A stretch of DNA of 64,000 nucleotides from Paraburkholderia gardini (GTDB lineage Bacteria > Pseudomonadota > Gammaproteobacteria > Burkholderiales > Burkholderiaceae), in the NCBI RefSeq assembly GCF_907164575.1, contig NZ_CAJQYY010000020.1:1-64000 (forward strand), in the 5' to 3' direction. Below the pieces are notes generated by a model. It saw only the letters and a program-made list of their open reading frames with translations. It was not told where the DNA came from and made no database searches. A program made the translations under genes and the position numbers. How positions within the stretch are numbered: position 1 is the stretch's first letter; every line of letters starts with the position of its first letter. Below, in pieces: positions 24,580 to 34,447 of the stretch.

Positions 24580-25287
24580 ATGGCACGGCTAGCACGTCTT
24601 TATGTCCCCGACCAGCCGCAGCACGTGATCCTGCGCGGACTCGACCAGCAGCCCGCATTTGTCGACGACCAGGACTACGAGCTCTTCATCGATTGCCTCA
24701 AGGCAGCATCGCGTGATCATCGTCTGGCGATACACGCGTACGTGCTGATGCCGGGCGCGGTGCAACTGCTTGTCACGCCCTCCGAAGAGTCGAGTCTGCC
24801 CAAGGCGATGCAGGCCGTCGGGCGTCGCTATGTGGCGCACTTCAACCGTCGCTATGCGCGACGCGGCACGCTGTGGGAAGGGCGCTATCGCGCGACCGTG
24901 ATCGAAGGCGAGCGGTACTTTCTGCTCGCGAGCCGCGTCGTGGAGATGTGCCCGGTGCGCATGCAGCTCGTGAGCACACCGGAGGACTATCGCTGGTCGA
25001 GTTACCGGCATCACATCGGCCTGACGCTCGACAGCCTCATCACCGATCATCCGTTGTACTGGTCGCTCGGCAACACGCCGTTCGAACGGCAACGTGCCTA
25101 TCGCGAACTCTGTGAACAACCGCTCGACGAACGCGAGACAAACCAGCTTCAGCAAGCCACCCTGAAAGGCTGGGTGCTCGGTAGCGAGACCTATCGCGAG
25201 TGGGCGGCGCGTGCCGCGAACCGGCGCGTGTCGCCGTTGCCGCGAGGCCGCCCGCGCAAGGTCCGTGAAACGCCGCAGACGCAATAA
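24580..25287 (+). CDS. REP-associated (Y1/HUH-type) transposase homologue, probably inactive
   Basis: A 235-residue protein with the shape of TnpA-REP (RAYT) proteins, which act on single-stranded REP hairpins. Recognisable segments are YVPDQPQHVILRGLDQQP, IHAYVLMP, VGRRYVAHFNRRYARRGTLW, EGRYRATVIEGERYFLLAS, and PEDYRWSSYRHHIG. The metal-binding motif, normally NHxHLL after HAYVLMP, reads GAVQLL here, so both HUH histidines (residues 60 and 62) are replaced by Ala and Gln. The Tyr-bearing helix is retained. No terminal repeats or target duplication are seen. The frame is intact, with ordinary codon use and its own terminator. It precedes gltB and is probably a domesticated DNA-binding protein. 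Confidence 0.8.
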   Translation: MARLARLYVPDQPQHVILRGLDQQPAFVDDQDYELFIDCLKAASRDHRLAIHAYVLMPGAVQLLVTPSEESSLPKAMQAVGRRYVAHFNRRYARRGTLWEGRYRATVIEGERYFLLASRVVEMCPVRMQLVSTPEDYRWSSYRHHIGLTLDSLITDHPLYWSLGNTPFERQRAYRELCEQPLDERETNQLQQATLKGWVLGSETYREWAARAANRRVSPLPRGRPRKVRETPQTQ

Positions 25288-25317
25288 GCCTTTTCGGATC
25301 AACGCGCTGCAAAACCG

Positions 25318-25345
25318 ACGGCATCTTCGCATGCCGTTTTCTTTT
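25318..25345 (+). terminator. Terminator after the transposase-like gene
   Basis: ACGGCAT at 25318-25324 pairs with ATGCCGT at 25331-25337 across a CTTCGC loop, followed by a T-rich run. It isolates this gene from gltB. Confidence 0.7.
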
Positions 25346-25395
25346 GCATCGATTTGATGCGGCACTAATAAAAATTCACCGCGATGCACCAATCT

Positions 25396-25401
25396 GATAA
25401 T
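25396..25401 (+). promoter_or_regulatory. Possible gltB promoter (-10)
   Basis: GATAAT in the AT-rich stretch before gltB is a plausible -10, with TTCACC at 25375-25380 as a weak -35 at short spacing. The remainder of the 294-base gap shows no other feature I recognise besides the upstream terminator. Confidence 0.3.
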
Positions 25402-25581
25402 CGGGGTCGTACCATCGTGTTTTATTTGCTATTCATTTGATTCGTCGCGTATATTTCGATTTCCGGCGATTCCCGAGCGTGCAGCATTCTGGAAACTCGA
25501 CCTGCCCGCGGTTGCAGTGCTGGCCGCAGGCAACAGAAAAATGGTTCAACGGCCGATCGGCCCCCTACAGACGGTGTCCCC

Positions 25582-28500
25582 ATGAACGACCACCTGCAAC
25601 CGATGTCTTCGGTTCCCGCCGAGCAAGGGCTCTACGACCCGCAAAACGAACATGACGCCTGTGGCGTCGGCTTCGTCGCCCACATCAAGGGCAAGAAAAG
25701 CCACGAGATCATCCAGCAGGGCCTGAAAATCCTCGAGAACCTCGATCACCGGGGCGCCGTCGGCGCCGATCCGCTGATGGGCGACGGCGCGGGCATCCTG
25801 ATTCAGGTGCCGGACGGCTTCTACCGCGAGGAAATGGCGAAGCAGGGCGTGACGCTGCCGCCGGAAGGCGAGTACGGCGTCGGCATGATTTTCCTGCCGA
25901 AGGAACATGCATCGCGTCTCGCGTGCGAGCAGGAACTCGAACGTACGGTGAAAGCGGAAGGCCAGGTCGTGCTGGGCTGGCGCGACGTGCCGATCGACCA
26001 CACGATGCCGATTTCGCCCACGGTGAAGGCGAGCGAGCCGCTGATCCGCCAGATCTTCATCGGCCGTGGCAAGGACATCATGGTCACCGACGCGCTCGAA
26101 CGGAAGCTGTACGTGATCCGCAAGACCGCGAGCCACCGCATCCAGGCGCTCAAGCTCAAGCACGGCAAGGAATACTTCGTGCCGTCGATGTCGGCGCGCA
26201 CGGTCGTCTACAAGGGGCTGCTGCTGGCGGGGCAGGTCGGCGTGTACTACCGCGACCTGCAGGATGACCGCACGGTGTCGGCGCTCGCGCTCGTGCACCA
26301 GCGCTTCTCGACGAACACGTTCCCGGCATGGGAGCTGGCTCACCCGTACCGGATGATCGCCCACAACGGCGAAATCAACACGGTGAAGGGCAATGTCAAC
26401 TGGCTGAACGCCCGTACCGGCGCGATCGCGTCGCACGTGCTCGGCGACGACCTGCCGAAGCTGTGGCCGCTGATCTACCCGGGTCAATCGGATACGGCCT
26501 CGTTCGACAACTGTCTCGAACTGCTCGTGATGGCCGGCTACCCGCTCGTCCACGCGATGATGATGATGATTCCGGAAGCGTGGGAACAGCACACGCTGAT
26601 GGACGACAATCGCCGCGCGTTCTACGAATATCACGCCGCGATGATGGAGCCGTGGGACGGCCCCGCCGCCATCGCGTTCACCGACGGCCGTCAGATCGGC
26701 GCGACGCTCGACCGTAACGGTCTGCGTCCGGCGCGCTATCTGATCACCGACGACGACCTCGTCATCATGGCGTCGGAATCGGGCGTGCTGCCTGTTCCCG
26801 AGTCGAAGATCGTCAAGAAGTGGCGTCTGCAGCCGGGCAAGATGTTCCTGATCGACATGGAACACGGCCGCATCATCGACGACAAGGAACTGAAGGACAA
26901 CCTCGCGAACGCGAAGCCGTACAAGAGCTGGATCGACGCCGTGCGCATCAAGCTCGACGAGATCGAGCCGAAGGCGGAAGACGTCGTCACGGAACGCCGC
27001 GAAGCGGCTGCGCTGCTCGATCGCCAGCAGGCGTTCGGCTACACGCAGGAAGACCTCAAGTTCCTGATGGCGCCGATGGCGCAGGCGGGCGAGGAAGCGA
27101 TCGGCTCGATGGGCAACGACTCGCCGCTGGCGGTCATGTCCAGCAAGAACAAGACGCTCTATCACTACTTCAAGCAGCTGTTCGCGCAGGTCACGAACCC
27201 GCCGATCGATCCGATCCGCGAAAACATGGTGATGTCGCTGGTGTCGTTCGTCGGCCCGAAGCCGAACCTGCTCGACACGAACAACATCAACCCGCCGATG
27301 CGTCTCGAAGTGTCGCAGCCGGTGCTCGACTTCCGCGACATCGCGAAGATCCGCACGATCGATCAGTACACGGGCGGCAAGTTCAGCTCGTATGAACTGA
27401 ACATCTGCTATCCGGTGGCCTGGGGCAAGGAAGGTATCGAGGCGCGTCTCGCGTCGCTGTGCGCGGAAGCCGTCGACGCCGTGAAGTCCGGCTACAACAT
27501 GCTGATCGTGTCCGACCGCCGCACCGACCGCGACAACGTCGCGATTCCCGCATTGCTGGCCACGTCGGCGATCCACACGCACCTTGTGCAGCAAGGTTTG
27601 CGCACGAGCACGGGGCTGGTCGTCGAAACGGGTTCGGCGCGTGAAACGCATCACTTCGCGCTGCTCGCGGGCTACGGCGCGGAAGCCGTGCACCCGTACC
27701 TCGCGATGGAAACGCTCGCGCAGCTCGCGGCTGGCATGAAGGGCGACCTGTCGGCGGACAAGGCGATCTACAACTTCACGAAGGCAGTCGGCAAGGGCCT
27801 GCAGAAGGTCATGTCGAAGATGGGCATTTCGACGTACATGTCCTACACCGGCGCGCAGATTTTTGAAGCCGTCGGTCTGGCTGAGGATCTGGTCGCGAAG
27901 TACTTCAAGGGCACGTCGTCGAAGGTCGGCGGTATCGGCCTCTTTGACGTCGCTGAAGAAGCGATCCGCCTGCATCGCGAGGCGTTCGGCGACAACCCGG
28001 TGCTGTCGACGATGCTCGACGCCGGCGGCGAATACGCGTATCGCGTGCGCGGCGAAGAGCACATGTGGACGCCGGATGCGATCGCCAAGCTGCAACACTC
28101 GGCGCGCAGCAACTCGTACCAGACGTACAAGGAATACGCGCATCTGATCAACGATCAGACGAAGCGTCACATGACGTTCCGCGGCCTGTTCGAATTCAAG
28201 TTCGATCCGACCAGAGCGATTCCGCTCGACGAAGTCGAATCCGCGAAAGACATCGTCAAGCGCTTCGCGACGGGTGCGATGTCGCTCGGCTCGATCTCGA
28301 CGGAAGCGCACGCCACGCTGGCGGTTGCGATGAACCGCATCGGCGGCAAGTCGAACACGGGCGAAGGCGGCGAGGACGTGAACCGTTACCGCAACGAACT
28401 GCGCGGCATTCCGATCAGGAACGGCGACACCATGAGGTCCGTGATCGGCGATGAAGTGATCGTCGACATCCCGTTGAAGGATGGTGATTCGCTGCGCTCG

Positions 28501-30285
28501 AAGATCAAGCAGGTGGCGTCCGGCCGCTTCGGCGTGACGGCGGAATACCTCGCCTCGGCCGACCAGATCCAGATCAAGATGGCGCAGGGCGCGAAGCCGG
28601 GCGAAGGCGGCCAGTTGCCGGGTCACAAGGTGTCCGAGTACATCGGCAAGCTGCGTTACTCGGTGCCGGGCGTGGGCTTGATCTCGCCGCCGCCGCACCA
28701 CGACATCTACTCGATCGAAGATCTGGCGCAACTGATCCACGATCTGAAGAACGCCAATTCCGCCGCAAGCATCTCGGTGAAGCTGGTGTCGGAATCCGGC
28801 GTCGGTACGGTCGCGGCGGGTGTTGCCAAGGCGAAGGCCGATCACGTCGTGATCGCGGGCCATGATGGCGGCACGGGCGCTTCACCGCTGTCGTCGATCA
28901 AGCACGCTGGCACGCCGTGGGAACTCGGTCTCGCCGAAACGCAGCAAACGCTGGTGCTGAACCAGTTGCGCGGCCGTATCCGCGTGCAGGCCGACGGCCA
29001 GATGAAGACCGGCCGCGACGTCGTGATCGGCGCGCTGCTCGGCGCGGACGAATTCGGCTTCGCGACGGCGCCACTCGTCGTCGAAGGTTGCATCATGATG
29101 CGCAAGTGTCATCTGAACACGTGCCCGGTCGGCGTTGCGACGCAGGATCCGGTGCTGCGCGCGAAGTTCAAGGGCCAGCCGGAACACGTCGTCAACTTTT
29201 TCTTCTTCGTTGCTGAAGAAGCGCGCGAAATCATGGCGCAACTGGGCATCCGCAAGTTCGACGACCTGATCGGTCACGCCGAACTGCTCGACATGAAGAA
29301 GGGCGTCGAGCACTGGAAGGCGAAGGGTCTCGATTTCTCGCGGGTGTTCTATCAGCCGCAGGTCCCCGCGCAAGTGGCGCGCAAGCACGTCGACGTTCAG
29401 GACCACGGTCTTGAGCGCGCGCTCGACCACACGCTGATCGAGAAGGCGAAGGCCGCGATCGAGACGGGCGAGCACGTCTCGTTCATCCAGCCGGTGCGCA
29501 ACGTGAACCGTACGGTCGGCGCGATGCTCTCCGGCATGATCGCGAAGAAGTACGGCCACGACGGTCTGCCCGACGACACGATTCACATCCAGCTGAAGGG
29601 CACGGCCGGCCAGAGCTTCGGCGCGTTCCTCGCGAAGGGTGTCACGCTGGACCTCGTTGGCGATGGCAACGACTACGTCGGCAAGGGTCTGTCGGGTGGC
29701 CGCATCATCATCCGTCCGACGAACGATTTCCGCGGCAAGTCCGAGGAAAACATCATCTGCGGCAACACGGTGATGTACGGCGCGATCGAAGGCGAATCGT
29801 TCTTCCGGGGCGTCGCGGGCGAGCGCTTCTGCGTGCGTAACTCGGGTGCGACGGCGGTTGTCGAAGGCACGGGCGACCACGGCTGCGAATACATGACGGG
29901 CGGCACGGTGGTCGTGCTCGGCGAAACGGGCCGTAACTTCGCGGCCGGCATGTCGGGCGGTATCGCGTATGTGTTCGATCCGGACAACCTGTTCGCCGGC
30001 AAGTGCAACAAGTCGATGGTCGCGCTCGAACCGGTGCTGCAAACAGCCGAACAGGAACGCACAGTCGACCGTGCGCTGTGGCACGCGAACCAGACCGACG
30101 AAGCATTGCTGAAGGGCCTCATCGAGCGTCACTTCCAGTTCACGGGCTCGCCGCGTGCAAAGGCGCTGCTCGAAAACTGGGACGCCGCGCGACGCCAGTT
30201 CGTGAAGGTATTCCCGACGGAATACAAGCGCGCGCTGGGCGAAATGGGCGCGAAGAAGGCAGCGAAGGAAGTACTCGCCGCGTAA
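25582..30285 (+). CDS. gltB: Glutamate synthase (NADPH) large subunit
   Basis: Alpha subunit of GOGAT, which makes two glutamates from glutamine and 2-oxoglutarate; 1567 residues. The N-terminal glutamine amidotransferase domain begins at the mature Cys27 in HDACGVGF after a 26-residue propeptide. The central and FMN-binding synthase domains include GEGGQLPGHKVSEYIG and GHDGGTGASPLSSIKHAG; the 3Fe-4S cysteines are in MMRKCHLNTCPVGVATQ. The C-terminal beta-helix (GxxG repeats, GEGESFFRG-like) follows. gltD lies 110 bases downstream. ATG 25603 is a possible alternative start, but would leave a shorter propeptide. Confidence 0.97.
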   Translation: MNDHLQPMSSVPAEQGLYDPQNEHDACGVGFVAHIKGKKSHEIIQQGLKILENLDHRGAVGADPLMGDGAGILIQVPDGFYREEMAKQGVTLPPEGEYGVGMIFLPKEHASRLACEQELERTVKAEGQVVLGWRDVPIDHTMPISPTVKASEPLIRQIFIGRGKDIMVTDALERKLYVIRKTASHRIQALKLKHGKEYFVPSMSARTVVYKGLLLAGQVGVYYRDLQDDRTVSALALVHQRFSTNTFPAWELAHPYRMIAHNGEINTVKGNVNWLNARTGAIASHVLGDDLPKLWPLIYPGQSDTASFDNCLELLVMAGYPLVHAMMMMIPEAWEQHTLMDDNRRAFYEYHAAMMEPWDGPAAIAFTDGRQIGATLDRNGLRPARYLITDDDLVIMASESGVLPVPESKIVKKWRLQPGKMFLIDMEHGRIIDDKELKDNLANAKPYKSWIDAVRIKLDEIEPKAEDVVTERREAAALLDRQQAFGYTQEDLKFLMAPMAQAGEEAIGSMGNDSPLAVMSSKNKTLYHYFKQLFAQVTNPPIDPIRENMVMSLVSFVGPKPNLLDTNNINPPMRLEVSQPVLDFRDIAKIRTIDQYTGGKFSSYELNICYPVAWGKEGIEARLASLCAEAVDAVKSGYNMLIVSDRRTDRDNVAIPALLATSAIHTHLVQQGLRTSTGLVVETGSARETHHFALLAGYGAEAVHPYLAMETLAQLAAGMKGDLSADKAIYNFTKAVGKGLQKVMSKMGISTYMSYTGAQIFEAVGLAEDLVAKYFKGTSSKVGGIGLFDVAEEAIRLHREAFGDNPVLSTMLDAGGEYAYRVRGEEHMWTPDAIAKLQHSARSNSYQTYKEYAHLINDQTKRHMTFRGLFEFKFDPTRAIPLDEVESAKDIVKRFATGAMSLGSISTEAHATLAVAMNRIGGKSNTGEGGEDVNRYRNELRGIPIRNGDTMRSVIGDEVIVDIPLKDGDSLRSKIKQVASGRFGVTAEYLASADQIQIKMAQGAKPGEGGQLPGHKVSEYIGKLRYSVPGVGLISPPPHHDIYSIEDLAQLIHDLKNANSAASISVKLVSESGVGTVAAGVAKAKADHVVIAGHDGGTGASPLSSIKHAGTPWELGLAETQQTLVLNQLRGRIRVQADGQMKTGRDVVIGALLGADEFGFATAPLVVEGCIMMRKCHLNTCPVGVATQDPVLRAKFKGQPEHVVNFFFFVAEEAREIMAQLGIRKFDDLIGHAELLDMKKGVEHWKAKGLDFSRVFYQPQVPAQVARKHVDVQDHGLERALDHTLIEKAKAAIETGEHVSFIQPVRNVNRTVGAMLSGMIAKKYGHDGLPDDTIHIQLKGTAGQSFGAFLAKGVTLDLVGDGNDYVGKGLSGGRIIIRPTNDFRGKSEENIICGNTVMYGAIEGESFFRGVAGERFCVRNSGATAVVEGTGDHGCEYMTGGTVVVLGETGRNFAAGMSGGIAYVFDPDNLFAGKCNKSMVALEPVLQTAEQERTVDRALWHANQTDEALLKGLIERHFQFTGSPRAKALLENWDAARRQFVKVFPTEYKRALGEMGAKKAAKEVLAA

Positions 30286-30395
30286 AGCTTTCCGCGTTAC
30301 GGCCAGCAGCACTGCGAAAGCAGCAACAGGCGTCCGCCGCTTCGATGTGGCGGACGCGGATCACCCCACCTGATAAAGATAGAGAAGAGAACCAT

Positions 30396-31865
30396 ATGGG
30401 CAAGGCAACCGGTTTTCTCGAGTTCGAACGCCGCCATGAGGCGTACGAAGCTCCGCTCACGCGTGTGAAGCACTACAAGGAATTCGTCGCGGCTTTGACC
30501 GACGATGAAGCCAAAATCCAGGGCGCACGTTGCATGGACTGCGGCATTCCGTTTTGCAACAACGGCTGCCCGGTGAACAACATCATCCCGGACTTCAACG
30601 ACCTGGTGTTCCATCAGGACTGGAAGAACGCGATCGAAGTGCTGCACTCGACGAACAACTTCCCGGAGTTCACGGGCCGCATCTGCCCGGCGCCGTGTGA
30701 GGCGGCGTGCACGCTCGGTATCAACGACGATCCGGTCGGCATCAAATCGATCGAACACGCGATCATCGACAAGGCCTGGACGGAAGGCTGGGTCGCACCG
30801 CAGCCGCCGAGGCACAAGACTGGCAAGAAGGTCGCGGTGGTCGGTTCCGGCCCCGCGGGTCTGGCGGTTGCGCAACAGCTCGCGCGTGCGGGGCACGATG
30901 TCACCGTGTTCGAAAAGAACGATCGCGTCGGCGGTCTGCTGCGTTACGGCATTCCTGACTTCAAGCTGGAAAAGTGGCTGATCGACCGCCGCATGCGCCA
31001 GATGGAAGCCGAAGGCGTGACGTTCCGCGCGAACGTGTTCGTCGGCAAGAAAGACTCGCTGCCGGCCTGGATCGGCAACACGGCAAAAGAAACCATTACG
31101 CCGGACGAGCTGAAAGAACAGTTCGACGCGGTCGTGATCGCTGGCGGCTCGGAAACGCCGCGCGACTTGCCGGTGCCGGGCCGCGAGCTCGAAGGCATTC
31201 ATTACGCGATGGAATTCCTGCCGCAGCAGAACAAGGTCAACGCCGGCGACAAGGTTCCCAACCAGCTGCTCGCGAAGGGCAAGCATGTGATCGTGATCGG
31301 TGGTGGCGATACGGGTTCGGACTGCGTCGGTACGTCGAACCGGCATGGCGCGAAGAGCGTCACGCAGTTCGAACTGCTGCCGCAGCCGCCGGAAGAAGAG
31401 AACAAGCCGCTCGTGTGGCCGTACTGGCCGGTCAAGCTGCGCACGTCGTCGTCGCATGACGAAGGCTGCGAGCGCGACTGGGCAGTCGCCACCAAGCGTC
31501 TCGAAGGCAAGAACGGCAAGATCGAGAAGCTCGTCGCGGCGCGCGTCGAATGGAGGGACGGCAAGATGCAGGAAGTGCCGGGTTCCGAGTTCGAAATGAA
31601 GGCCGACCTCGTGCTGCTCGCGATGGGCTTCACGCAGCCGGTTTCGCCGGTGCTCGAGGCGTTCGGCGTCGACAAGGATGCGCGCGGCAACGTGCGTGCC
31701 TCGACCGAAGGCGACAAGGCCTATTACACGTCGGTGGACAAGGTGTTCACGGCGGGCGATATGCGTCGTGGCCAGTCGCTCGTCGTCTGGGCGATCCGTG
31801 AAGGCCGTCAGTGCGCGCGTTCGGTCGACGCGTTCCTGATGGGCCATTCGGAACTGCCGCGTTAA
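30396..31865 (+). CDS. gltD: Glutamate synthase (NADPH) small subunit
   Basis: Beta subunit of GOGAT; takes electrons from NADPH through FAD and passes them via Fe-S clusters to GltB. 489 residues. Two 4Fe-4S cysteine groups lie near the N-terminus, ARCMDCGIPFCNNGCPV and GRICPAPCEAACTLG. The FAD-binding GxGxxG is VAVVGSGPAGLAVAQQLA and the NADPH-binding one VIVIGGGDTGSDCVG. The start at ATG 30396 is preceded by AGAGAAGAGA. The long frame upstream is not conserved. A terminator at 31961-31992 ends the gltBD unit. Confidence 0.97.
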   Translation: MGKATGFLEFERRHEAYEAPLTRVKHYKEFVAALTDDEAKIQGARCMDCGIPFCNNGCPVNNIIPDFNDLVFHQDWKNAIEVLHSTNNFPEFTGRICPAPCEAACTLGINDDPVGIKSIEHAIIDKAWTEGWVAPQPPRHKTGKKVAVVGSGPAGLAVAQQLARAGHDVTVFEKNDRVGGLLRYGIPDFKLEKWLIDRRMRQMEAEGVTFRANVFVGKKDSLPAWIGNTAKETITPDELKEQFDAVVIAGGSETPRDLPVPGRELEGIHYAMEFLPQQNKVNAGDKVPNQLLAKGKHVIVIGGGDTGSDCVGTSNRHGAKSVTQFELLPQPPEEENKPLVWPYWPVKLRTSSSHDEGCERDWAVATKRLEGKNGKIEKLVAARVEWRDGKMQEVPGSEFEMKADLVLLAMGFTQPVSPVLEAFGVDKDARGNVRASTEGDKAYYTSVDKVFTAGDMRRGQSLVVWAIREGRQCARSVDAFLMGHSELPR

Positions 31866-31960
31866 GTTTTTCCACTTCGGCGCGGCTGGTATGCTGCGGT
31901 ATCGCGTCGACGCAGCGTTTATGCAGGAAGAGGTGGAGACGACAAAGCGGTAACGGAAAG

Positions 31961-31992
31961 CCGGGCGCCCGAAAGGGCGACCCGGTTTTTTT
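31961..31992 (+). terminator. Terminator of gltBD
   Basis: CCGGG-GCCC pairs with GGGC-CCCGG across a GAAA tetraloop, followed by seven Ts. About 95 bases of leader-free sequence separate it from the gltD stop. Confidence 0.85.
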
Positions 31993-32088
31993 ACGTCCGG
32001 AGGTTCGGCGGCGGCGCGGGATAAAGTGGAAAATGCACCTGACCCGCCTGGCTGCAACGACACCCGATACCTGACACCGGATCACGCC

Positions 32089-32622
32089 ATGACCGACGGC
32101 TGGCAACGCTGCTTCATCGCACTTGCGCCCAGCGCCGCGACGCGCGAAGCGCTCGCGGCCGTGCCGGTCGCGTCGACGGCACGGCGCGTGCCGTACGAGC
32201 AGTTGCATCTGACGGTGACGTTCATCGGCGCGCTGTCGGCTGCGCACGGCGAGGCGCTTGCCCGTGCGTTGACGGCCCGAGCCGTACCGCTCGCGCCGGC
32301 TGCGATCGAGCGTGTGGAGCATTGGCCGAACGCGAACCGGCCGCGGTTGACCGTGGCGACGCTCGCGATGTCGGATGAATTCGTCGCGCTGGACTGGCGC
32401 ATCCGGTCGTTGATGCTGGAGCTGGGCTTATCCGTCGACGCCCGCGCATTCCGGCCGCACCTCACGCTGGCCCGTTTCGGTCGCGAGGCTGCGGCGATCG
32501 ACGACGTACACACGGTGGCGCCTGCGATCATCGCGCGTTTCGAGTCGCTGGTGTTGTACTCCAGCACGCTCGCGCGACACGGCGCGCGGTATAGCGCGCT
32601 CGCGAGCGTGCCGCTGGCTTAG
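32089..32622 (+). CDS. thpR: RNA 2',3'-cyclic phosphodiesterase (2'-5' RNA ligase family)
   Basis: Cytosolic 2H phosphoesterase; 177 residues. The two catalytic HxT motifs are HLTVTFIG and HLTLARFG, spaced about 95 residues as usual. E. coli ThpR opens 2',3'-cyclic phosphates and can join tRNA halves in reverse; the physiological role is not settled. ATG 32089 (MTDGWQRCFIAL) begins the conserved part; the frame is open to 32026. It stands between the gltBD terminator and the convergent ABC transporter gene. Confidence 0.9.
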   Translation: MTDGWQRCFIALAPSAATREALAAVPVASTARRVPYEQLHLTVTFIGALSAAHGEALARALTARAVPLAPAAIERVEHWPNANRPRLTVATLAMSDEFVALDWRIRSLMLELGLSVDARAFRPHLTLARFGREAAAIDDVHTVAPAIIARFESLVLYSSTLARHGARYSALASVPLA

Positions 32623-32707
32623 GGCAACCGCCACGCCGTGGCGAGCGTCGTGCCGATACCCGAACCGGTGCCGGTGATCGGCACGACGCGATCGAACGAT
32701 GCGGTTC

Positions 32708-34447
32708 TTACGCCGCAGCCCGCTCCATCGCGCGCTCGACGAGGATCGTCTGGCTGTGGAACGCCTCGAGGGACTTGCGGTGCGCGACGCTGACAATCGC
32801 CGTCTCAGGCAGACGCTCGTTGAGCACGGTGTAGATTAACGTTTCGTTGTCGGGGTCGAGCGCGCTCGTGGCTTCGTCGAGGAACAGGTAATCGGGTTTC
32901 TGCAGCAGCACGCGCGCGGCCGCGAGACGCTGCTGCTCACCCGGCGACAGCGTGCGTTCCCAGTGCCCATGTTCGGCGAGACGCCCGGCGAGTTCCGGCA
33001 GGTTGCAGACCGTGAGCGCTTCGCGACAGGCTTCGTCGGTGAAAACGGACTCGTCGGACGGATAGGTGAGCGCTGCCTTCAGTGTGCCGATCGGCAGATA
33101 GCTGCGTTGCGGCACGAACATCAGCTTCGCGCCGGCGGGCGCTTCGATCGTGCCTTCTCCGAACGGCCAGAGGCCGGCGAGCGAGCGCATCAACGTGCTC
33201 TTGCCCGAACCCGAAGGACCGCGCACGAGCCAGCGCGACTTCGGCGCGATGCGGAACGAGCCGATGTTCGACAGCGGCGTGCCATCGGGATGCTGCAGTT
33301 GCAGATCGTCGACGGTGAGCGTCTGCGTGTCCGTCATGTGAACGTTGATGCCGCCGTGATACGTGCCGCCCGATACCGATTCGCGCAGATGCTGGTCGCC
33401 CATCACGCGATGGAATTCCCGCAGACGGTTCACGGTAGCGCGCCATTCGGCGAGCGAATCGTAATTGTTGATGAACCACGAAAACGAATCGCTGACGGTG
33501 CCGAACGCGCCCGTCACCTGCTGGTAGACGCCAAGCGATATGCTCTTCGAGAAATACTTGGGCGCAGCGGCGATATACGGAAACACGATCGCCAGTTGCG
33601 AGTAACTGATCACGACGATATTGAAGCGCCGCGTGAAACGCATGATGAGGCGCCAGTTGTCGCGGATGTGTCCGAACACGCCATTCAACGCCCGCTCTTC
33701 CGCGGGCTCGCCCTGATACAGCGCGATCTGGTCGGCGTTTTCGCGGATGCGGATCAGCGAGAAACGGAAGTCTGCTTCGACGCGCTGCTGCTGGTAGTTG
33801 ATCGACACCAGCGGATGGTTGACCTTGTGCGTCACGTACGAGCCGACCGCCGCATAGACCAGCGCCGCCCACACCATATAGCCCGGAATGTTGAACCCGA
33901 TGCCGAACAGATGAAACGCCAGCGCGCCCGACAGGTTCCACAGGATCACGATGAACGAGAACAGCGTGACCGTGGTGGAGAGCAGGCCGAGCGCGAGATT
34001 CAGCGTTGCGCTCGCGAGCGCCTGCAGGTCGACGGATACCCGCTGGTCGGGGTTGTCCGCGAGACGGTCGCGCTCGATGCGGTAAAACGCGCGGTCGCCG
34101 AGCCAGTCGTTCAGGTACTTCGTGGTGAGCCACTGTCGCCAGCGGAACTCGAGCATCTGCCTGAAGTACGTGCGGTACGAGCCGAGCAGGATCAGCGCCA
34201 TCGCGATGACGGTGAACTGCAGCAGCGAATGTTTGAAGACGGGGAAGTCGTATTGCTGGATCGCATCGAAGAAGGTGCGCTGCCAGCTGTTGAACCAGAC
34301 GTTGGCCGCGACCATCGTCATGTTCATCGCGATCACGAGCGCGAGAAGGCCGCGCGCGCGCCATCGATCCTCGGACACCCAGTATGGCTTGATGAGACCC
34401 CATGCGGTGATATCGGTATCCGCGGAGCCTGTCGGTTTTTCAGTCAT
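32708..34447 (-). CDS. ABC transporter, fused permease and ATPase (YddA/BacA-like)
   Basis: A 579-residue half-transporter with an N-terminal membrane domain of the ABC_membrane_2/SbmA-BacA type (about six helices; signature regions FRQMLEFRWRQWLTTKYLNDW and NPDQRVSVDLQAL) and a C-terminal ATPase with Walker A RGPSGSGKSTL, signature LSPGEQQRLAAARVLL and Walker B YLFLDEATSALD. Relatives include E. coli YddA and mycobacterial Rv1819c; proposed substrates are peptides, long-chain acyl compounds or cobalamin, and I cannot tell which applies. AAAGGA before ATG 34447 supports the start. The gene stands alone, divergent from the thiamine operon. Confidence 0.88.
   Translation of the reverse strand: MTEKPTGSADTDITAWGLIKPYWVSEDRWRARGLLALVIAMNMTMVAANVWFNSWQRTFFDAIQQYDFPVFKHSLLQFTVIAMALILLGSYRTYFRQMLEFRWRQWLTTKYLNDWLGDRAFYRIERDRLADNPDQRVSVDLQALASATLNLALGLLSTTVTLFSFIVILWNLSGALAFHLFGIGFNIPGYMVWAALVYAAVGSYVTHKVNHPLVSINYQQQRVEADFRFSLIRIRENADQIALYQGEPAEERALNGVFGHIRDNWRLIMRFTRRFNIVVISYSQLAIVFPYIAAAPKYFSKSISLGVYQQVTGAFGTVSDSFSWFINNYDSLAEWRATVNRLREFHRVMGDQHLRESVSGGTYHGGINVHMTDTQTLTVDDLQLQHPDGTPLSNIGSFRIAPKSRWLVRGPSGSGKSTLMRSLAGLWPFGEGTIEAPAGAKLMFVPQRSYLPIGTLKAALTYPSDESVFTDEACREALTVCNLPELAGRLAEHGHWERTLSPGEQQRLAAARVLLQKPDYLFLDEATSALDPDNETLIYTVLNERLPETAIVSVAHRKSLEAFHSQTILVERAMERAAA

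Noticed and set aside
24580..25287. An active insertion sequence
   Set aside because: No terminal hairpins, inverted repeats or target duplications are seen, and the catalytic histidines are missing.
25546..28863. An 1105-codon open frame on the minus strand
   Set aside because: It is antisense to gltB, composed of Arg/His/Asp-rich sequence without any domain, a by-product of GC-rich codon usage.
28882..30312. A 476-codon minus-strand frame
   Set aside because: Shadow of the gltB 3' half with the same biased composition.
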